Below, piece by piece: positions 51,511 through 63,463 of a stretch of 64,000 nucleotides of DNA (positions within the stretch are counted from its first letter, which is position 1; each line of letters starts with the position of its first letter). The stretch covers positions 124,001-188,000 of the forward strand of contig MU867073.1 of the NCBI GenBank assembly GCA_033725935.1, read 5' to 3'. The notes beneath the pieces are model-generated. The model saw nothing but the letters and a program-made list of their open reading frames with translations. It had not been told where the DNA came from and searched no databases. The translations under genes were made by a program, and so were the position numbers. The DNA comes from Cladorrhinum sp. PSN259 (lineage: Eukaryota > Ascomycota > Sordariomycetes > Sordariales > Podosporaceae).

Positions 51511-52900
51511 TCACTCAATGAGCATCTTCTTCACCCCCGCAACCTCGCACAGCCCCAAATGTCGAATTGCTTCCCTCTCGTGCGAGAGCACAATAATTCG
51601 TTCCGGCAGCATTGGGTTATTTGGATCGATATGCGACGCATCCTTCGCTGCCTGTTCGATTGCATCCATTTCCTCCTTACAGGCTTGCTGGTCCATCGGA
51701 CATATAACGATAGGTTGACGTAATGTGATATCTCTGGCTGAGGTCATATGTGCCTGTAAAGGATGGTGTTAGAAACCACAAGCTTGGGTTGAGTGAGGGG
51801 TGCTAATTGGGCAGTACCTTGATGCTCAAAAAGAATTCAATCTTGTAGAGCGTTGAAGATGTGGTGAAGCTGGTAACTTCATACAGGGGAAACCCGGGCT
51901 TGCCCCTTTTTATTATCCCATCTGGGTCTCTAAGGTCCCGCGCGGGGAAAACAAGCCCAAGGTTGGTGACGTATCCAGCCTCAGTCATCTTGGTCCCCAC
52001 TGTCTGAGTATGTTTTGCAATCTTGTTGACTTTTTTCGTTGGTTCGTCGCCCTCCGGATTGAACGTTATTTCCTCCTCGATAGCGAGTGTTATCTTTTGT
52101 ATCGTCACCCTCTTGGCCTTGTTCATCCAGTCAGGATTCGGCGACAATTTGATGTACACCGTGATGGGGTCTAATGGGCCATAACTCCATTTTGGTAATG
52201 AAATACCGAGCGTCACAATGTTGTCCGCCGTCACCATCTTGCTTTCTGGTCGGTTATACATGCCGAACGTCGATAAGGTATCGTATCTCTGGAGCGGAAT
52301 TGGAAAAGTGTATCGATTCTGCATGCTCGACCCTTGCTGCACCGTAACAACCAACTCATAATACGTCTCGGCTGTTCGACTTGGTAATTGCAGACTCGCT
52401 GGTGGAATGCGTCGGTTTGTCTCCTCGCCGCCGCGGCCAAAAGGAATAAATATTTGAAATGGTAGATCCATCGCGATGACGCTCTCGGCCTCTTTGCCTG
52501 ACACACATCGAAATAATAGCACCTCCTTGCCCACCAAATCGACCGTCTCCCTCCTTGGAGTTCCGAGATGCCTTTTTGCAACATTTTCCGCTGCTGGGTG
52601 TATGGTTTCTCGTCGCTGCAAGCATATTCGCACCATCGAAACATTCACTGGAGCTGAGTATCCGGCGCCTGGTCTAATCTCTACCTTGCCTACTATTCGG
52701 GGCTGCAGGGGCGTGTGGGAGCTGGCGTCAGCAAAGTCGCAAAACGTTCGCCTATGGTGTCACGCGCATGACGAAGAAGCATGCGAAAGGAGACAAATCA
52801 AACTCACCAATGTCGCCGAGATGCCCGGGTATCCCACCAAGAAACTGCTATTTGGTGGCCCGGATATCCTCACGGTTGCTGGAGCATTTATCGTATTCAT
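51511..52900 (-). CDS. Arrestin-like (alpha-arrestin) protein
   Basis: Three exons, 52808-52900, 51818-52702 and 51511-51753, give 406 aa; all junctions are phase 0 (GTGAGT...CTGCAG and GTACTG...TTTACAG). Exon 1 encodes NAPATVRISGPPNSSFLVGYPGISATL, the first strands of an arrestin N-domain, continued by PRIVGKVEIRPGAGYSAPVNVSMVRICLQR. Middle blocks LPFQIFIPFG and SLQLPSRTAETYYELVVTVQQG belong to the N-domain; FPIPLQRYDTLSTFG and WSYGPLDPITVYIKLSPNPDW begin the C-domain. The C-terminus is SARDITLRQPIVICPMD followed by about 60 residues. Fungal arrestins link plasma-membrane transporters or pH sensors to Rsp5-type ubiquitin ligases for endocytosis. No PPxY motif is visible, so it may act without direct ligase binding or with a partner. 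Cytosolic; the cargo is unknown. Confidence 0.82.
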
Positions 52901-55091
52901 TCTGCCGTCGTCGTCGTCGCCCCGACCGGGGTACTATAATTTGTCGTCACTGCTTTCTCAATCGTCTTAATTCGGCGTCGTCGTCGTCGTCTTCATTCGT
53001 CTAAGCGGGCGTATCGGCCCTTCGCCGGACATCAACTATTACTGGAGGGGCTCGCAGAGGCCGGCTGCTCGCCGAGTTGAGGCTGGGGGCCGCCTACTCC
53101 GATACGAGGTGAGGGGTTCGTCTGGTTATATCTTGTCGGTGTTACTGTATCGATAAGCTGGCTTAGGCTGCGCGCGCATGGGCGTCACCATTGACAAACC
53201 GCCGCAGCAAAAAGCACTAGAGTATTGCGACCAAGGCCCACCCCTTGAATTTCGAGTGCGATTATCGAGTTTGGTGGTGTTGGAGGATGTGGTGCACAAT
53301 GGAGTTGTGGAATTCTCGGGAAAGATGGTAAGACGGGCGCCGCCGTATCGTAAAGGCACAGTGCCGAAGAACAATGCTGCAGTCTACGGCAGGCTGATTG
53401 CTCGCAGTGGTTGTACGTTGGGGTATGCTGTCGGCTTAGAGGAAGGTTGGAGGGGGCCGAATAGAAAGGCGCCTGGAGCCGCCCTGCTCTTTGTGTGAGG
53501 GTGAGACGTCGAATTCGGCAGCCTTGGTGCTCTGTGTGTTGGGTGGTCCTGCAGCGTCGTCCCGTCTGCGCTGGACCTTTCAACAATTGTTGGAGTCCCC
53601 GACCCGGTGCGACAGAGACTCGTCACTTTCTCCCTCTCAGGTTAGATTGGCTAGCGGGGACACTGAAGAGGCTGCTAAGAAGATGGAGGGGCACGAAGGT
53701 GGGCGGTGCGGGACTGCGAAACTCGGGGATCGTGTGTCATTCGTTTCTTGTAGCAAAATTGGAAGGGCTGAATACTAGTCAAAGATGGAGAAAAAGGTAC
53801 CAAAATACCGTCCAAAAAGATTGCCGACGGAGCCTTACAGAGATTTGGAGACAGAACGGCAGAAAAAAAAGGTGGATGCAAGCAATCCGGACAAGAAACC
53901 GGAAAAGCGTGGCAGCCTTGTCACTGGAGATCGTGATGCCTGCAGCAAGTGCCCTGGAGACAGTGGAGGGGAGGGGATAGCGGGACCCCGAGAGGGGAGA
54001 GAGATGGAATTCTCTCCAACAAGTGGCTTAGCTACGAGGAAGCTTGGAAGAGCCAGGGCACCCCGGGCTTCTGTAGGTGGGCACGGCGGGTTGGATCCCA
54101 TCATTCCAATCTTGAAGGGTTCATCGACGCACTAGCAAGCTGACCAAACATCATCACAAATCATTGCTGAATACCGCGTCACATCTCTAAAGTCCGTTCA
54201 CGCAAGTTGCTTCAGGTCCAATGTGGCTGTTCCTGCATTGACCTAGCTCCATCCGTTGACCGATCGCCCCCGAGTCCCATCAGCAAATCAGGCGTGCGAA
54301 GCAAACGTTGCGCATGCTGGGGCCAGTCGCACAGGACCAACCTGGAAGGCATCGGCATAGCAAAGTGGGGTCCCTGATTTCGAGATCGTTCGGTTGTGTT
54401 CGTCAATTCTAGTTGACCGGCCCGGTAATCGACAAGTTTGTCGAGTTTGCACCGGCGAAAGAAACTTGGAACTGCTCATTTTATGAAAGGGGTCTCTACC
54501 AAATCAAGCACCTGCTTCATCCTGGTACTAATGGTCCAAGACCTGAAAGCTAAATTCTCACTGCAATTGCTTGCAGGGGCTCAGTAGTGGCTCCATGTTG
54601 TTTCAAGCAATTCCAAGCCAGGTGTCAAGACTTCTATGTAGTGTACACTGTCTGTTCTATCAACAACCTGAATCACCAGAAATATCCGTAGTCTGGAAGA
54701 ACAAAAACATGACAGTCAGACAAATAAACGAAGACCCTGGAATCGATAATGCACACTCACTCCATAAAGAGCTATAATATTGGTTTAATTTTCTCCAAGA
54801 GTATATGTAACCAACAGTCTCAACGGAAATCGTACAGGGGCCCAAGTTTAACTGATGGTCATAGCTTTCCAGTGGCTGGCAACTTTAAAAACGGAACCCG
54901 GAAGCCAAGCCTATTTCGAGGTTTCCCCAAAGGAACCGACGTCAATGGGTTCTAGAACGGCCCGCCACCTTTTACTACTGCGACGTCCCGTTCCAAACAA
55001 AAATCCAAAAGCCAAAAGTTAAAAGTCAACGAAACGAAGCAGGTCAATATACCGACAACACCCAAAGGGCCAAACAAGTTGACATTTCACC
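52901..55091. other. Gene-free stretch between the arrestin-like gene and the cyclophilin gene
   Basis: 2.2 kb. Two short GTC/GTCGTC arrays (52908-52920 and 52977-52991) lie just upstream of the arrestin start and so in its leader or promoter. ORFs of 106 and 116 codons at 53178 and 53785 have ATG starts but look unlike known proteins and have no splice or conservation support. Confidence 0.5.
52908..52991 (+). repeat. Pair of short GTC trinucleotide arrays
   Basis: Two arrays of three to five GTC units separated by about 55 nt, in the promoter or leader of the minus-strand arrestin-like gene. Confidence 0.7.
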
Positions 55092-55678
55092 ATGTCCGTA
55101 ACACTTCATACAACCCTGGGGGACCTCAAAATAGAGATCTTCTGCGAAAGCGTCCCTAAAACCGCAGAGGTTCGCTCACGCCCCTTCCTTCCTTCCCCTT
55201 ATTGTTTGCGCCGCCTGTTCCTCCCTAACATTCTTTTCTTTCCAAGAACTTCCTAGCACTCTGCGCATCCTCCTACTACGACTCGGCCCTCTTTCACCGC
55301 ATCATCCCAGCCTTCATGGTCCAAACCGGCGCGCCAGCGCAGCCCTCACCACCCGAAAACCCCAAGGGAGGTCGATCAATCTACGGTCTGACATTCGAAG
55401 ACGAAATCCGGCCTACGCTACGACACCACGAAAGAGGGATAGTAAGCATGGCCAATAAAGGTCCCAACACGAACGGCAGCCAATTCTTTATTACCTTTGC
55501 GCCCGCACCGCATTTAGATGGGCTAAATACAGTTTTTGGCAAATTGATAGGGGACGAGAGTCTCGCGACGCTGGCAAAAATTGAAGGTGTGGATGTTGAT
55601 AAGAAGGGCAGACCGGAGAAGGGCAAGGAGATTAAGATCGAGAGTGTGACGATTCATGCTAATCCTTTGGCTACGTGA
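55092..55678 (+). CDS. Peptidyl-prolyl cis-trans isomerase, cyclophilin PPIL3/Cyp10 type
   Basis: Two exons, 55092-55169 and 55247-55678, give 169 aa, the normal size for this group. The 77-nt intron has an unusual GTTCGC donor but a good TCCTAACA branch site and TTCCAAG acceptor, and the joint PKTAENFLALCAS is exactly that expected. The cyclophilin core is complete: FHRIIPAFMVQTGAP carries the active-site Arg, NTNGSQFFITFAPAPHLDGLNTVFGKL carries the Gln/Phe/His pocket, and there is no targeting signal. PPIL3 homologues are found in spliceosomes. The short sequence at the C-terminus, including KGRPEKGKEIKIESVTIHANP, matches that group. Likely nuclear/cytosolic; the enzyme isomerises Xaa-Pro bonds. 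Confidence 0.92.
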
Positions 55679-57237
55679 GGGACGGCGACTAGCATGGGAT
55701 TGCGAAGCAGGATAGAGATCTGTGATTACTTCCAAGTTGAGGGGGTTCAAGGTCGACCAAAGCGCAAACATGAAAGGAGAAGGACCTGGGTTAAGGACAC
55801 AAAAGACACAGGTAGTGTTTGTCTCCCAGATGTATCCGCCTCAGTCCTAGCCCGTCGAGCGATCACGCAGTCAGGCGGAAGCCATACCCGCCTGTGTAGG
55901 TCCATGAAGCGCCGAGCCCAGCCCATCTGACTTCCTCATGGGAATGTGGACGATATTTTGGGGCGAGCCTTGTGGGGAAGAGATATAGGCCACTCGAAAG
56001 GTCTCAGATGGATTGTCACTTACATTCTATGATAGATCGTGAGAGGGTGAAACTAGCCAGAGGGTTTACCCAATCCGGTAGCAAAAAAAGAGCTCTATCC
56101 GAGAAAGTGAAGTGAGAACTAAGAATTTAAAAAGCTGGGGAGTGAGAAGTGCATCGGATAATCTTCGTAAATTACAAGGTGCGGAGGAAAGAGGAAAGAG
56201 GAAAAAAAACAAAATTAAAGATATTCAAAGTCATAACTCATTCATACTACCGCATTACTCTCTGCTCCTCTTGTGGTTTCCCTTGATACCTATAACCTGC
56301 TTGTCACCTCGCCGCTGGCTCTAGAAACTGGCCATCACATCCTTCTCGCTCTGAAAATTGCGTCCGAACCCCATTCCCAAAACCATTTCCGCTGGACCAT
56401 ACCTCCGCTTCTTCCTCTTTGTGTGCGTCTCTCTCCCAATTTTGTATGTATGCTTATTCTTATTTAAGTTTTTTTTCTTCTTATCATGACCGAAAGACAG
56501 AAAAGAAGAAGTATGAAAATGGGGGATATCTAATGAAATTTGTGGTAAAACGGAAGGGGCCCAAACGAACCCCGAAAGCAGAAAAAAACCACCCGAAACA
56601 GACTATTTTCTTCCACCCATCCATGTCCTGTTTGCATCCCAATTTCCCATTGTACCCCGTACCCACAACCTCCTCACGCCAGCCAGCTAAAGAGCACAAC
56701 CATCCCACCAAGAATTTTTTTTTTTAAGAAAAAAAACCTGCAACAACCACATACCATCGTTTTTATCATCCAGAGTCTCATGTAACATGAGGTATAAAAA
56801 GCCCCTGTATACTTGAGAGGAAGATGAAGGAAAGGAAAAGGAAAATGGAAGCAATAAATCGCTCAAACAGAGAACGAGATCGCAGGTCGTCGGGCGCGAG
56901 GTTGAAGCCAGCCTGGTGCGAGCCCACGAAAACTCAGGTATTCCCAAAGCCAAGTGGCCCCTTGGACCAAAGAGAGAACCGGCGCCGTCTTCGTCGATCT
57001 CGACGGGGGGGAATTATATCTTTGAACCGTTTCCTAAATGTCCGGAGTATGGCGGAGACGATTTCCATCACAGCAATCCAGTCACGTCCCCTTTCAGCGT
57101 GACGCATACCGGACGCGATATCGTTCCTTCCGAAAGACTCCAGGTTCATTCTCTCTTGAATAAAGACGAGAATGCTCTGAGCCCAAAGCTTAGGATCAAT
57201 ACAACCAGACATGAAAAGCCTCAATAAAGGCTCGACT
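55679..57237. other. Convergent 3' region between the PPIL3-type cyclophilin and HSF1
   Basis: 1.56 kb with both 3' UTRs. A/T-rich runs at 56706-56736 (T-run then A-run) and 56465 are noted. No gene recognised. Confidence 0.5.
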
Positions 57238-59612
57238 TTAATAGTCCCTTCGTCTTCTCTTAGTATCCCTCTCTGGACTATCCCCTCCATTCAAGAAATC
57301 CGGCCTCGCAATCTCCTCCGTCCCAGCCGGGCTAGGGGTGTTATTGGCAGCAGAGATCCTACTTCCACCTTCCCCGGGCCCCCCAGTCCCGTCAAACAGA
57401 TTATTAGCATCGAAGTCGCCCATGCCCCCCGCCCCATCTAACGAAAAGTTGAAATCATGTGCCCCGCCATTATGATCCCCCGTATAATCGCTGAAATCCC
57501 CAAATCCGTTGTGACCGCCCACGCCGCCACCAGTTGTCGGGTCCGCAAACGCGCTCGAGTTGATGAACTGATCTATGTCGTCGTTACTGAAGTAGCTGTG
57601 GTTCGGCTGACCATTCATATCCAAACCCGGGATACGCCCGGATGGGCTCAGTGGGCCCAGCATGGAATTGAGAGTATCAATCTCCAAGGCTTGCTGGCTT
57701 TGCAGTTGCTGCAGTTGTTCAAGTTGAAGAGATGAAGCCTCGAGGTCTGCAAGCGGAGGAGGAACGGGCACCGTCGACAAGATCGGCGATAGCGAAAGCG
57801 GGTTGGAAGCTGGCAATGGTACGGAAGAAGGAGCCATAGGCGTGGGTGCTTGAGCGGCAGAAGTAACCGTGGGCGGTATCATCCCATTCATTTGTGCTGC
57901 GGCTGACGTTACTGGTACTCCGGGGGTTGACGCTGGGCTGTTATTGTTGCTGCTGCCAGCCATAATGCTAATCATCTTGTTGCGCTGATCCTTGCTCATT
58001 GTTACGGGCGTGGTGGCCGCAACGTTGGGCAAGTCAATGCCCGTCGTGTTCACATTGACCGCGTTGGTGTCTTGAATGATCTTCATCATTCCCCCTTGAG
58101 GATTGCTTTGAAGCTCATTCTTGAGGTACGCTGGGGAGGTCGTGTCACCAGGAGAAGTGTCAAAGAGCTCAGTAACAGTGCCCATCTGAGGCCGTTGATA
58201 TCCAGCGTGTGTCGCTGGGGACGGGGTAGCTGATGTCGACGAATTCGCGGCTTTACTTGTGTGGTGAGGCGGCACTGGGGGTAGCAACCGTTGCGCACGT
58301 TTAGGCGTTGCCGCTGCAGCGACGTTCGGCGGCCGGTTGACGAAGCCACCCAAGTCAACAGTAGGAATTGGTGTTTGCACATGTCCTTGCGCATTAGGCA
58401 AGATACTAGCCAGCAAATCCTGAATATTTTGTACACCGCTCTGTCCTTCCTCCAACGACTTTCTGAACACGTTGGCGAGGAACGTGAGGATGGCGTTAAT
58501 TGAGTTTTCGTGTCGCTCGTGCATGTTTTGGAACATGACAGCCTGTTGGAAGAGTTGGTTATGCTCCTGCCGCATCTTAGTGAGCATTGATGAGATTGCA
58601 GCTTGCTGTTGTTGTAGCCTCTCGAGTTGAGATTTGACCTGTATCAAGTCCTTCTTCTGCAAAGGCGCAATTTCACTGTTCATTGCCCCTCTGCCAGCCT
58701 GGGCTGCCACCAAATTTGGCCCGCTGTATGTCTCTTCAACAACCCCATCGTCATCGCTTTCGCCTTCGCCGTCTTCCTTCTTGATCTTCTTCTTGCTATT
58801 ATTAGCCTTGGGTTTGTTGATCAGCCAGAGAAGATTTGGATGTCCGCGACGAAAGTAAGGATTGTAGTACTCGCTTGGACTCTTATTTTTCCTTTCACTG
58901 GCCTTCATAGAGTTGTCCGAGAGTCCCACACGTTTATGGAAGCCGTACATATTCAGCTGTCGCACAAAGGAGGCATAGTTGTTGTGCTTGAATAGCTCTG
59001 GAATCAAGGTTTTGGCAAACTCATCCTCGTCCAGAACGATGAACGAGTCTCCCTTGTCGGACCAGCGGATCAGATCTGTGTTTCTATCCTCGTCTAAAAA
59101 GCTGTTCGGTGTCAGTGTTCGTTCTACCGAACAATGTGAGGGTTCTGTTGCCCATACCTGCTGAGTTTCTGAACGAAGGGTGGGATTTGTTTTCGCTTTG
59201 CTTGAGCATCTCTCTTTGCCCGCTGCGCCATTTCCTCCAGACGCTCGATATTATCGTGCTCGTCGACGGTTGTGCTGGACGGGGATTGGAGAAAGCCGGC
59301 ATCCCAGGCATCGGGGACTTGTTCGAACGGGACTCTACCACCTGAAGGCACCAAGGCGCGGCTATTCTGCCGCCGTGCCAGCGCATTGGAGGGTGCGGGG
59401 ATAGGCGCAACATATGGCGCTCCTGTCTGCATCATGGCAAACTGTGTCACAGGGGGCGTGGCAGCATCGGCGAAGTTGTTGGCATCCATGTTGCCGTTCC
59501 ATCCAAACATTCGATCGGGTTGCACGGGCGAGAAGCTCTGTTGTACGGGAATTGGGACCATCGACGACGCTCCGGGTGCGGGTCGCTTCCGTGGGTTGTT
59601 GGGTGAAGACAT
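57238..59612 (-). CDS. hsf1: Heat shock transcription factor Hsf1
   Basis: Two exons, 59158-59612 and 57238-59101, give 772 aa. The 56-nt intron (GTATGG...GAACAG) lies inside the DNA-binding domain and joins QKLS to SFLDEDRN. The HSF-type winged-helix domain covers about residues 143-249: IPPFVQKLSSFL, IRWSDKGDSFIVLDEDEFAK, and the recognition helix FKHNNYASFVRQLNMYGFHK, ending in NLLWLINKP. A coiled-coil trimerisation region follows at about 290-350 (LQKKDLIQVKSQLERLQQQQ). The long C-terminal part is Gln/Asn/Gly/Pro-rich, with acidic-aromatic stretches typical of activation domains, and ends in DTKRRRRDY. The ATG at 59612 is the first in a clean leader of about 200 nt. Hsf1 binds nGAAn repeats as a trimer and drives chaperone genes; essential in fungi. 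Confidence 0.95.
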
Positions 59613-61165
59613 AACAGCAGGCTGTCGCGGGCACGCGCTGAGCCAACCGAAGTTGACTGGACACGTCCCAGGCTCCAAGCAACGACGATGCTTGCTATGG
59701 GCGCCCTTCTCGGTTCGATTCGATCGCGGTAATTCTCGATCGAGGTCGGCGGGTAACAGTCGACAATCAGGCAGTCGGCAGTTGGAAGTCGGTATTTGAA
59801 GCTGCTCGCAACCAGCGGCAACTACCTTGGTGGACGGGTATAGATGCTTGATTATATACTAATCGAGTCGAATAAAGATTCAAAGGTTGAATGTAAGGAG
59901 CAGTTCACTAGAATGTCCGGGGTTGTTCGCAATTGTGACTGTCCTGCCGTGCGAACCAGTTGATGTTCTTTGAGGGGCAGTCGCAAACTATTCAATGCAA
60001 TCGGTCCGGTGTCTCAGAGGTGATGCGAACACCTCAATGGGGCCTGTTTTCACTGCAGCCTCGACGGCAAGGTTCCTGGACTCTGAGCTGGGTTCGCTCG
60101 GGACAATGGCAACAGCGTGTCGGGGCCTCAAGACGCCGTGTTCCGGGTGTGTACTGCGCAGTCGTAAGGCGATGGTGTACCTTGGGTTTGCTGTGGAGAG
60201 AGGCTTGTTCTCTGGAAGGGGGAAACAATGAAATCCTCAGGGTCGCTTGTCACCACTAGGCTGTAAGACGGAAGCCGTAGTGCGGGCGCGTGGTGACAGT
60301 TTTCGCGAGTGTGGGTTCCGAGGATAAAATTGTCAATGTAGAACAGCTGGCGATGAGGCTTCCTCCCCGTCATAATGTAATTCCTAGTGGACTCTGCCGA
60401 CATGATCGCGATCAATACAGCGATTTTCTCGCTTGTCTAGCCAATCAACACCATGACAGATAACGTATCCACAACGCGGGGTTGTGATACAAATTTGGCT
60501 TCAAAGGACCCTTTTGCTCTGATAAAAAGCTAAGATGTGCCAAAGTTGTGTTAGGCACGGAGATTTGACATGTTTTCCACTTCTAGGCTAGATTTCCTCC
60601 TCTCTGGTAACTTTAGCTCTCGGTTTTTGCAACTCTAGAACACCAAATCTACAATCAACTGTCAGTTTAGACTCAATAATGTGATGATCCACTTGAAGTT
60701 CGATTGACATCTACTTGCCCGATGCAAAGAAAGAAAGCCATTGTCAAATTGTAAGGTCGTTGCAACGGGACCCCATTATGTGCTTCAACACCATCGGCAA
60801 CATATCTCAGCCCAACCAACTATGTCTCATCCAGACAACGAGATAAAGAGAAAAGAAGCAGATATGTAATAATATTGAGTGGCTACTTTCGTAGGAATCT
60901 TTTCCGGTTTGCTAAGCTCTGTGCTCATGTTGTAGCCAGATACTTAGATCCTTCAGGCATTGTTGTGGTCAATGGCTCCAGACCGTTTATACATCCTACA
61001 AGCGGTCTCCGCTCTACTTTCCAAACTCGCAGGGAGGAGTGATGTTATAGTGTGATTGGGTATCTCGTGACAGCAACTACCTACCTGTCCAGTATGTCAC
61101 ATATCACATCAGCTATAAAAGGAGCGCGCCTGGGTGCTGTTGTCAAACTGAGCTGGGTGTCTCAA
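59613..61165. other. Upstream region of HSF1 and 3' side of CWC27
   Basis: 1.55 kb. The HSF1 leader (59613-59820) has no ATG on the minus strand. Further upstream (60128-60415) a 95-codon minus-strand frame with ATG start shows no match. The 61100-61165 part is the 3' flank of CWC27. No RNA gene seen. Confidence 0.5.
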
Positions 61166-62779
61166 TTACCGACGATCACGCCGGTCTCTGCCGCGGTCAC
61201 GATCACGGTCTTGATCCCATGCTCTTGACGAACCTCCGGATCGCGTGTCACGAGATGTCTTCTTTCCCTCCTTCAAATTCTTGGCCTTCTCCAGGGGGTC
61301 AATGACAACGAGCTCTTCCTCAGCTTTCTTCCGGTAGTTAAGGTCTTTACCCAATTTATCAGCCACACAGCTCAGCTTGTGGGACATCCAGCCTTCGTCG
61401 TCACTCTCTTCTTTGTCCTCTTTATCCCAGGCTCGGCAGCTTTGGCAATTGGCGATAAAATGCAAGTCGCAGACCTCTGTTTCTCCTTCACCATCCGCGT
61501 TTTCATCTTGCTCATTTACAGTTGGTTGGGCCGTGCTTTTCTCTTCAGGGGCCTGCTCCAATTTCGATTTGAAAGATTTCAGCAGGTCTAACGCTGCCTG
61601 CTCGTCCCTGGATGAGGCGTTATTGCCGCCTGGTCGTCGCTTTCTTCCACGAAGGGCTGTTTCTGGTACCATCTCGTCCAAAGCCGACTTCTTCTTTTCT
61701 TTTACTGGCTCACTGTAGATGGTCCGTTTCATCGATGCCTTGACCGCAGCAATTTCTTCGTTGGTGCGCTCAAGGAGAGATTTTTTCTGTGGCGACTCCG
61801 GCTCTGGACTTGATATGTCAATTTCCTGTCTTCTTGGCTGTTCCTTCTTCACCGGAGCAGGCGCCGGGAGGTTGGGGCTTTTGGATTCATCCTTTGACGG
61901 CTTTTCTGGAGCTTGAACCTCCTTGCGCAGCGCCGGCTTGGAGTCTTTCTTGCTGGATGACCTGACGGGCATTGATGTCTGGGCTCTGTCTTCGTCCACA
62001 TCTATTACGATTCTCGTGTCATACTTGGTCTTCTTTAGGACAGGGAGATCATCGACGTCGCCTTCTTCGTCCCCGAAGCTCAGCAGCTGCTTCCCTCCCT
62101 TCCTCTTCTTCTGTTTCTTCTCTGTTGGCGGCGCTGGCTTGGACACCTGTTGCTTTACTCGTTTTTCTCTTTTCTTCATGTCGTCGAATGGGTTGACGAG
62201 TATCTCGATATGGGTGATTTTGACTGGGTATAATGGTCGCTCACCGCCCTCTTCGACTTCGGCCTCGCCCATCTTGGCCAAGTTGTAGATTGTGTCGCCT
62301 GCTACTCGACCAAATACGGTGTTTTTGTTCGTCAATTCGTCCGCCTTTCCCAGAGTAAAGAAGAACTGGCTTCCGTTTGTGTCCCGCGTGCCCTCGTTCG
62401 CCATGCCCAGCAACCCGCGCCTATTAAATTTTAGTCGTGAGTGAAACTCGTCTTTGAATCCCACACCCATTGCCCCAGCATTTTGTCCCTTGCGCTGGTC
62501 CATAGGCCACGGATCCAAATCTCCACTGAATGCGCCGCCATCGTAGACAGACTCCCCTCCGTGTCCGGTGCCGGTCGGATCGCCTCCTTGAAGGATGAAA
62601 CCGGGAATGAGGCGGTGGAATATCGTTCCGTCGTAATATCCGTCCAAGCTGAGCTGCAGAAAGTTTCTGCAGGTTAGAGGCGTTTGTTTGGCGAAAAGCT
62701 CGACTGAGATCTCGCCTTGTGTTGTATGAATGATCGCCGACGCCGTCGGCTGCGGTTCAAGGTTGTAGATGGCTGACAT
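61166..62779 (-). CDS. cwc27: Spliceosome-associated cyclophilin CWC27
   Basis: Single exon, 537 aa. The cyclophilin domain takes residues about 5-200: TQGEISVELFAKQTPLTCRN, FHRLIPGFILQGGDPTGTG, GESVYDGGAF, FKDEFHSRLKFNRRGLLGMA, DTNGSQFFFTLGKADELTNKN. In family members several peptide-binding residues are changed and isomerase activity is weak; which apply here needs alignment. The C-terminal part is charged: Lys/Glu-rich stretches, a KKREKRVKQQ segment, then LDLLKSFKSKLEQAP, CDLHFIANCQSCRAWD and DDEGWMSHKLSCVADKLGKDL. That last part, with its conserved Cys and Trp, is the CWC27 signature. It ends in an Arg/Asp tail (DRDRDRGRDRRDRR). CWC27 joins the activated B complex of the spliceosome. Length agrees with fungal homologues. 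Confidence 0.93.
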   Translation of the reverse strand: MSAIYNLEPQPTASAIIHTTQGEISVELFAKQTPLTCRNFLQLSLDGYYDGTIFHRLIPGFILQGGDPTGTGHGGESVYDGGAFSGDLDPWPMDQRKGQNAGAMGVGFKDEFHSRLKFNRRGLLGMANEGTRDTNGSQFFFTLGKADELTNKNTVFGRVAGDTIYNLAKMGEAEVEEGGERPLYPVKITHIEILVNPFDDMKKREKRVKQQVSKPAPPTEKKQKKRKGGKQLLSFGDEEGDVDDLPVLKKTKYDTRIVIDVDEDRAQTSMPVRSSSKKDSKPALRKEVQAPEKPSKDESKSPNLPAPAPVKKEQPRRQEIDISSPEPESPQKKSLLERTNEEIAAVKASMKRTIYSEPVKEKKKSALDEMVPETALRGRKRRPGGNNASSRDEQAALDLLKSFKSKLEQAPEEKSTAQPTVNEQDENADGEGETEVCDLHFIANCQSCRAWDKEDKEESDDEGWMSHKLSCVADKLGKDLNYRKKAEEELVVIDPLEKAKNLKEGKKTSRDTRSGGSSRAWDQDRDRDRGRDRRDRR

Positions 62780-63463
62780 GATGAAGTACGCACACCACTC
62801 GTCAATTCAGCAATACTGAGGTGTCAAGAGTTCCGGGTTGTTGAATAGTAGGTTGTGGTCCTCTACCACGCACACGCTATTCGGCGGGTTGCGAAAAAAC
62901 TTGCTTGTGGAAAAGATCAGGTTTAATACCAATGTGTCGGCTCGAAGGCTCCCTGCTCTGCCTACCGCACGATATGCACATGCACCAGCCACATTTAGAG
63001 AACGGAAGCAATTACAGCATAGTATCTTTAGCATTCAATACAGTGCTAGGCAATGAAAAGCGGGAACTTTATCGTTTGATGACTGTCATAATTCCATGTT
63101 AAATCCATTTTTTCGAACTCGTATACCTGATTTTCAAGTAAATTATTTCAAGGTTATCTCTTACAACCCGACCGTCTTGATTCTGTGCCACATCGCAGTT
63201 GGTTTGGTCATTGTGGCTGCGCCGCACTGAGTTCAGAGTGCGGGGCCTTAGACAAGGAAACCCAGCTTATCATGGTTAAGCTTGGCTGGGAGCTTGCGTC
63301 TTCGGCCAACCCACGGGAGCTCTCCATTCAACACCAACAAGACGCAACTAACTTGTATACCACCTAAATCCATTCCGACTCTCCAAACTGACCCCGAGCC
63401 GGCCTCGAGCATCGCATTGCTATTCCGTTCCGAAAATACATTTGCAGCCCGTCCTAATTCAAA
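62780..63463. other. Divergent promoter region between CWC27 and V-ATPase B genes
   Basis: 684 nt upstream of two conserved genes; no additional ORF or RNA is recognised. Confidence 0.55.

Noticed and set aside
53178..54135. Two plus-strand ORFs of 106 and 116 codons
   Set aside because: ATG starts but low-complexity or arbitrary composition and no known relatives; left as non-coding.
59613..59678. Upstream extension of HSF1 starting at a CTG
   Set aside because: Non-ATG start; the ATG at 59612 fits the family and is the first in the leader.
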